Part shown: in pieces, positions 6,404 to 8,794 of the stretch
How the letters are laid out: each line of letters starts with the position of its first letter
Numbering within the stretch: position 1 is the first letter of the stretch
Source of the DNA: Thermoplasmata archaeon
GTDB lineage: Archaea; Thermoplasmatota; Thermoplasmata; Sysuiplasmatales; Sysuiplasmataceae
Assembly: GCA_021796175.1 (NCBI GenBank)
Contig: JAJYOM010000060.1
Coordinates: 1-8,794, forward strand
Direction of reading: 5' to 3'
Length of the DNA stretch: 8,794 nucleotides
Notes under the pieces: model-generated
The model's database searches: none
Seen by the model: the letters and a program-made list of their open reading frames with translations, nothing else
Told to the model about the DNA's origin: nothing
Position numbers and translations under genes: made by a program

Positions 6404-7139
6404 CAGCCACCACCCTTTCTTTCAGTATGCTGCAGAGCTTTAATGCTATCGGGACCAGATTACAGGTATCTTCCCTGTTGTATGCTTTCAATAACTCGAG
6501 TGCTCCTCTCGAGCCTTTCCTGCTCCATGTCTTCCAGAGCTGAGCAGTCTGCCCTGATGCAGCCAGCTCTACATACCTCCTCCTGACAATACCGGTATCC
6601 CGTTCCAGTGACTTAAGCCCGCCACTGAATCCCGCAATCTGTGCAATGTACCGGAGGTCTATCACACGTATGTCCCAGAGCTCCTTCGGCAGAAGAGAGC
6701 GCATATAGTGCAGGTCGTGTCTCCTCCCATTGTAAGTCACAATCACTCTTGAGCCTTCAAGGGCATCTTCCAGCGGGCCCTGCTTCAAGTCTGAGCCTCG
6801 AACAAGGCATCTGAACGTACCCTTCCTGCAAATGCCAAGGACGGTCGGCCTGGCATATCTGCCCCACCCGTCCAGTTCAAGGTCAATATATGCAAGTTCG
6901 TCCTGAAAATCACCGAGCATTCTCCACAGTTGAGAAGCGGGAAGCATATCGAAGAAGTATCCGGCATCCCTGGACTCGTACCTTTCCTCAGCAATGGCTA
7001 TCTCTCTGCAGATCCTCCCGTCACGCTCTGCCTGGCGGAGCGCGGCGAGATCCCTCCAGTCATTCACGCCTTTCTTCCAGAGGGCACTCTCTCTTTTCCT
7101 TCCGATACCGCTGAATATAATGAATGATTTTCTGAGCAA
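6393..7139 (-). CDS. DnaQ/YprB-type RNase H-fold exonuclease with N-terminal HhH-like segment
   Basis: The 248-residue product carries the DEDD exonuclease motifs of the YprB group: YIDLELDG with Asp86 and Glu88 (motif I), VIVTYNGRRHDLHYM with Asp142 (motif II, NGRRHD in place of the more usual NGxxFD), GGLKSLERDTGI (173-184) typical of this subfamily, and AYNREDTCNL with Asp224 (motif III). The N-terminus FSGIGRKRESALWKKGVNDW (9-28) resembles the GIG helix-hairpin-helix that precedes the nuclease domain in archaeal relatives. Such proteins are predicted 3'-5' exonucleases on DNA or RNA. The start is TTG at 7139; no better upstream or nearby ATG preserves the HhH segment. A TATA-like box lies at 7169-7178. 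The gene ends inside the start of the RecJ-like gene, indicating translational coupling. The two would attack opposite polarities (3'-5' and 5'-3'), which fits a shared role in DNA-end or RNA processing, but that is inference. Confidence 0.85.
   Translation of the reverse strand: MLRKSFIIFSGIGRKRESALWKKGVNDWRDLAALRQAERDGRICREIAIAEERYESRDAGYFFDMLPASQLWRMLGDFQDELAYIDLELDGWGRYARPTVLGICRKGTFRCLVRGSDLKQGPLEDALEGSRVIVTYNGRRHDLHYMRSLLPKELWDIRVIDLRYIAQIAGFSGGLKSLERDTGIVRRRYVELAASGQTAQLWKTWSRKGSRGALELLKAYNREDTCNLVPIALKLCSILKERVVADVI
6405..6414 (-). promoter_or_regulatory. Ribosome-binding site of the RecJ-like gene
   Basis: On the minus strand the sequence just before the ATG at 6403 reads GGGTGGTGGCTG. 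It is a G-rich stretch able to pair with the 3' end of archaeal 16S rRNA. It lies inside the upstream exonuclease coding sequence, as expected for an internal gene of an operon, and contrasts with the other genes here, which look leaderless. Confidence 0.45.
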
Positions 7140-7168
7140 CCGTAATCGGCATCAGTCCCTGCAGCCGT

Positions 7169-7178
7169 GTTTTATCAC
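7169..7178 (-). promoter_or_regulatory. Candidate TATA box for the exonuclease-recJ operon
   Basis: On the minus strand this reads GTGATAAAAC, centred about 34 nt before the TTG start at 7139. It would give a leader of roughly 8 nt. It sits in the 105-bp divergent region shared with the phosphoesterase gene. Confidence 0.4.
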
Positions 7179-7212
7179 TTTTTCGGTGTCCTCGCCGGAG
7201 ACAGACCATCAC

Positions 7213-7220
7213 GATATTAA
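7213..7220 (+). promoter_or_regulatory. TATA box of the phosphoesterase gene (leaderless type)
   Basis: GATATTAA is centred 28-29 nt upstream of the ATG at 7245, so the transcript probably begins within a few nucleotides of the start codon. It supports ATG 7245 over the later in-frame ATG at 7266. Confidence 0.45.
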
Positions 7221-7244
7221 CAGCGGAATGCTTCCGTCGACACA

Positions 7245-7982
7245 ATGCCCGCTGAATACAGGCTGATGGACAACCTCGCGATAAGTGGCCAGGGATGTGC
7301 ATACCTGCCGGAAAGCGAAACTATTGCAATTTCCGATCTGCATCTTGGTTTTGAGGTATACATGGAATCCGAGGGTCTGTTCCTTCCGCGACTGCAGATG
7401 AAACTTGAGATCGAGCGGATAGAGACAATCCTCAGGGAATATGCTCCATCCACAATCATAATCAATGGCGATGTAAAACACGAATTCAGCCGAAATACTC
7501 CTCAGGAATGGATCGAGATAAAGAAGCTCTTCGACCTGCTTTCCTCGAAGGCAAGAGTCATAGTTGTAAGGGGGAACCATGACAACTACATACTCAACAT
7601 AGCAGGCAGATTCGGCATTCAGGTAACAAGGTCAACAAGGAAGGGAGGCATCCTCTTTGCACACGGCGATATGCTGGTTGAGGAGAAGGGCGGGGAGTGC
7701 ACTGTAATAGGGCACGAACATCCCGCTCTCCGCGTGGTGGATTCCGTTGGCGCCTACACGAAATTTCCAGTGTTCCTGCATCTGGAGGACAGGAAGGTAC
7801 TCATCCTGCCCGCATTCAGTCCCTTTGCCCTGGGTACTGATGTCCTGTCCGGGTTCGACGGGTTCATGAGCCCGTATCTGAAGGATGCGAATCCGGGGCG
7901 ATCCACAATCTACGCGATGGTGGAGGGCACGCTCAGCAGGCTCGGCACAGTTGAAGAAGTGTCGAAGAGCATCCTTCCCTGA
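7245..7982 (+). CDS. Calcineurin-like metallophosphoesterase, archaeal COG1407 (MJ0037-like) type
   Basis: The 245-residue protein has all metal-binding blocks of the calcineurin-like phosphoesterase fold in order: SDLHLG with Asp31 and His33, NGDVKH with Asp76, RGNHDN with Asn111 and His112, FAHGD with His140, and IGHEHP with His157 and His159. The arrangement and length, with the HEHPAL segment and a C-terminal FSPFALGTDVL stretch, match the archaeal/bacterial group that is often encoded beside Lhr-type helicases or DNA ligases. That group hydrolyses phosphodiesters; its natural substrate is likely a nucleic-acid or nucleotide end. Here the neighbours are a divergent exonuclease-RecJ operon rather than a helicase, which still points to nucleic-acid processing. 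It is cytoplasmic: no signal peptide or membrane segment is seen. The gene ends 18 nt before the convergent kinase-like gene, with no clear terminator between. Confidence 0.9.
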   Translation: MPAEYRLMDNLAISGQGCAYLPESETIAISDLHLGFEVYMESEGLFLPRLQMKLEIERIETILREYAPSTIIINGDVKHEFSRNTPQEWIEIKKLFDLLSSKARVIVVRGNHDNYILNIAGRFGIQVTRSTRKGGILFAHGDMLVEEKGGECTVIGHEHPALRVVDSVGAYTKFPVFLHLEDRKVLILPAFSPFALGTDVLSGFDGFMSPYLKDANPGRSTIYAMVEGTLSRLGTVEEVSKSILP

Positions 7983-8000
7983 ACAGCCCGGCCACATGAC

Positions 8001-8794
8001 TTACGGTTCAGCGAGGGGTCTGAGCGGTGCATCTTTCGGTATGCCAAGTACCTCGCGGATACGCAGCTGGCTCTGCATGGGTGTCTCTGTCGTATTGACA
8101 AGATACACATCCGTGTTCTTCAGCAGCCTGCGGTAAGCTGAAATTCTCAACTTTGTCTTCCTCTGGTCCTCAATCAGGAAATGAGGGTTGCAGAAGCTGT
8201 TCTTCACCAGATAGTCCAGTGCTTCGTCGGGTTCGAGCCGCCTGATAGGAGTATTGTCCGCCTTGTCCCTTTTCAGCAGTATGACGTGTCTGAGAGGCGT
8301 ACTCTCCCGGATATTCCCCCTTCCGACGATCCTGCTGATGTCCACTACCGCCCTGTTCTTGTTGTCAAATCTGGCTATCTTCACAAGGCTTTCATATTCA
8401 TGCCACACATCGCCCACATCCGCCCGGATATAAGACTCGTTTTCAGAGCCGTATGCTATGGCCTCATCACCGAAGAACCTGAAGAAATGCCAGTCATCAC
8501 CGATAAATCGCACATTCCTGATCCGCATGAGACCATACGCTGTCGTTGTCTTGCCTGTTCCTGAAGGTGCGATAATGGAGAGGCCGTGACCATCGATGTC
8601 CAGGCATGCGCCATGAATGGAGTATATATCGTGGTTTTCCTCCATTACATCGCCCGCAACTGCCAGTGCGATGCTCTTCACATAGCCGTAGTAATCAGTG
8701 TCAAGAAGGAAGGCGGTATTGCTCAGCGGGTCGTACTTGACCATCTCTTCTCCCCCGGTGTTGCGCACAAAAAAGCCTCCCGTGCGAATGTATG
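8001..8794 (-). CDS. HPr-kinase-like P-loop protein, 5' end outside the window
   Basis: The frame stays open to the right edge of the window. The residues upstream of the internal GTG (8768) and ATG (8744), reading YIRTGGFFVRN, look like coding sequence, so the gene is probably truncated by the edge. Numbered from GTG 8768, it shows SIHGACLDIDGHG (50-62), a Walker A loop APSGTGKTT (67-75), FIGDDWHFF (88-96) in place of the HprK Asp-Asp motif, and a basic C-terminal region. The SIHG...GPSG/APSGTGKT...DDW order is that of the HPr kinase/phosphorylase and PEP-carboxykinase-like fold group. Such archaeal proteins are often labelled HprK-related or PEP carboxykinase (ATP)-like by homology, but their substrates are mostly unknown. 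ATG 8744 has a GGGGGAG purine tract in front of it and is an alternative start if the upstream similarity is fortuitous. There are no neighbouring PTS genes. A nucleotide-dependent kinase role is inferred from the P-loop. Confidence 0.8.
   Translation of the reverse strand, partial: YIRTGGFFVRNTGGEEMVKYDPLSNTAFLLDTDYYGYVKSIALAVAGDVMEENHDIYSIHGACLDIDGHGLSIIAPSGTGKTTTAYGLMRIRNVRFIGDDWHFFRFFGDEAIAYGSENESYIRADVGDVWHEYESLVKIARFDNKNRAVVDISRIVGRGNIRESTPLRHVILLKRDKADNTPIRRLEPDEALDYLVKNSFCNPHFLIEDQRKTKLRISAYRRLLKNTDVYLVNTTETPMQSQLRIREVLGIPKDAPLRPLAEP

Noticed and set aside
8744..8768. GTG 8768 or ATG 8744 as the true start of the HprK-like gene
   Set aside because: The frame is open through the window edge and the upstream residues look coding. 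The purine tract before 8744 keeps it as a weaker alternative only.

Overview
The window looks like a chromosomal segment of an archaeon, most plausibly a member of the Thermoplasmata or a related euryarchaeal lineage. The tRNA at the left edge carries archaeal tRNA-Glu features and has no encoded CCA. Several genes have TATA-like boxes about 24-29 nt upstream of an ATG, as expected for leaderless archaeal mRNAs. The protein set also fits: a RecJ/GAN-like DHH protein, a COG1407-type phosphoesterase and an HprK-like P-loop kinase. The lineage is an inference from gene content and promoter style, not from a marker gene.

Layout from left to right. Positions 3-75 (minus) hold tRNA-Glu(TTC), followed by a 446-bp stretch with no convincing gene. 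Next is a divergent pair of envelope genes. The minus-strand gene (522-1190) encodes a membrane-anchored cupredoxin-like protein with a Cys-x-Cys-x-Cys cluster. The plus-strand gene (1413-2597) encodes a membrane-anchored, Ser/Thr/Asn-rich exported protein of unknown function with an apparent internal duplication. Two metabolic genes follow on the plus strand: an M20D metal-dependent amidohydrolase (2688-3872) and ornithine carbamoyltransferase argF (4015-4947).

The right half is a nucleic-acid-processing block. A DnaQ/YprB-type 3'-5' exonuclease-like protein with an N-terminal helix-hairpin-helix-like segment (6393-7139) overlaps by 11 nt the start of a RecJ/GAN-like DHH-DHHA1 protein (4934-6403). 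This pair is almost certainly co-transcribed on the minus strand. Divergently, on the plus strand, lies a calcineurin-like metallophosphoesterase of the COG1407 type (7245-7982). The window closes with the 3' part of an HPr-kinase-like P-loop protein (8001-8794, minus), whose start lies beyond the right edge.

I see no mobile element, CRISPR array or clear island. The most interesting points are a C at position 33 of the tRNA-Glu anticodon loop, the cupredoxin with unusual ligand chemistry, the duplicated exported protein, the two-nuclease operon opposite a phosphoesterase, and the HprK-like kinase with no visible phosphotransferase system.
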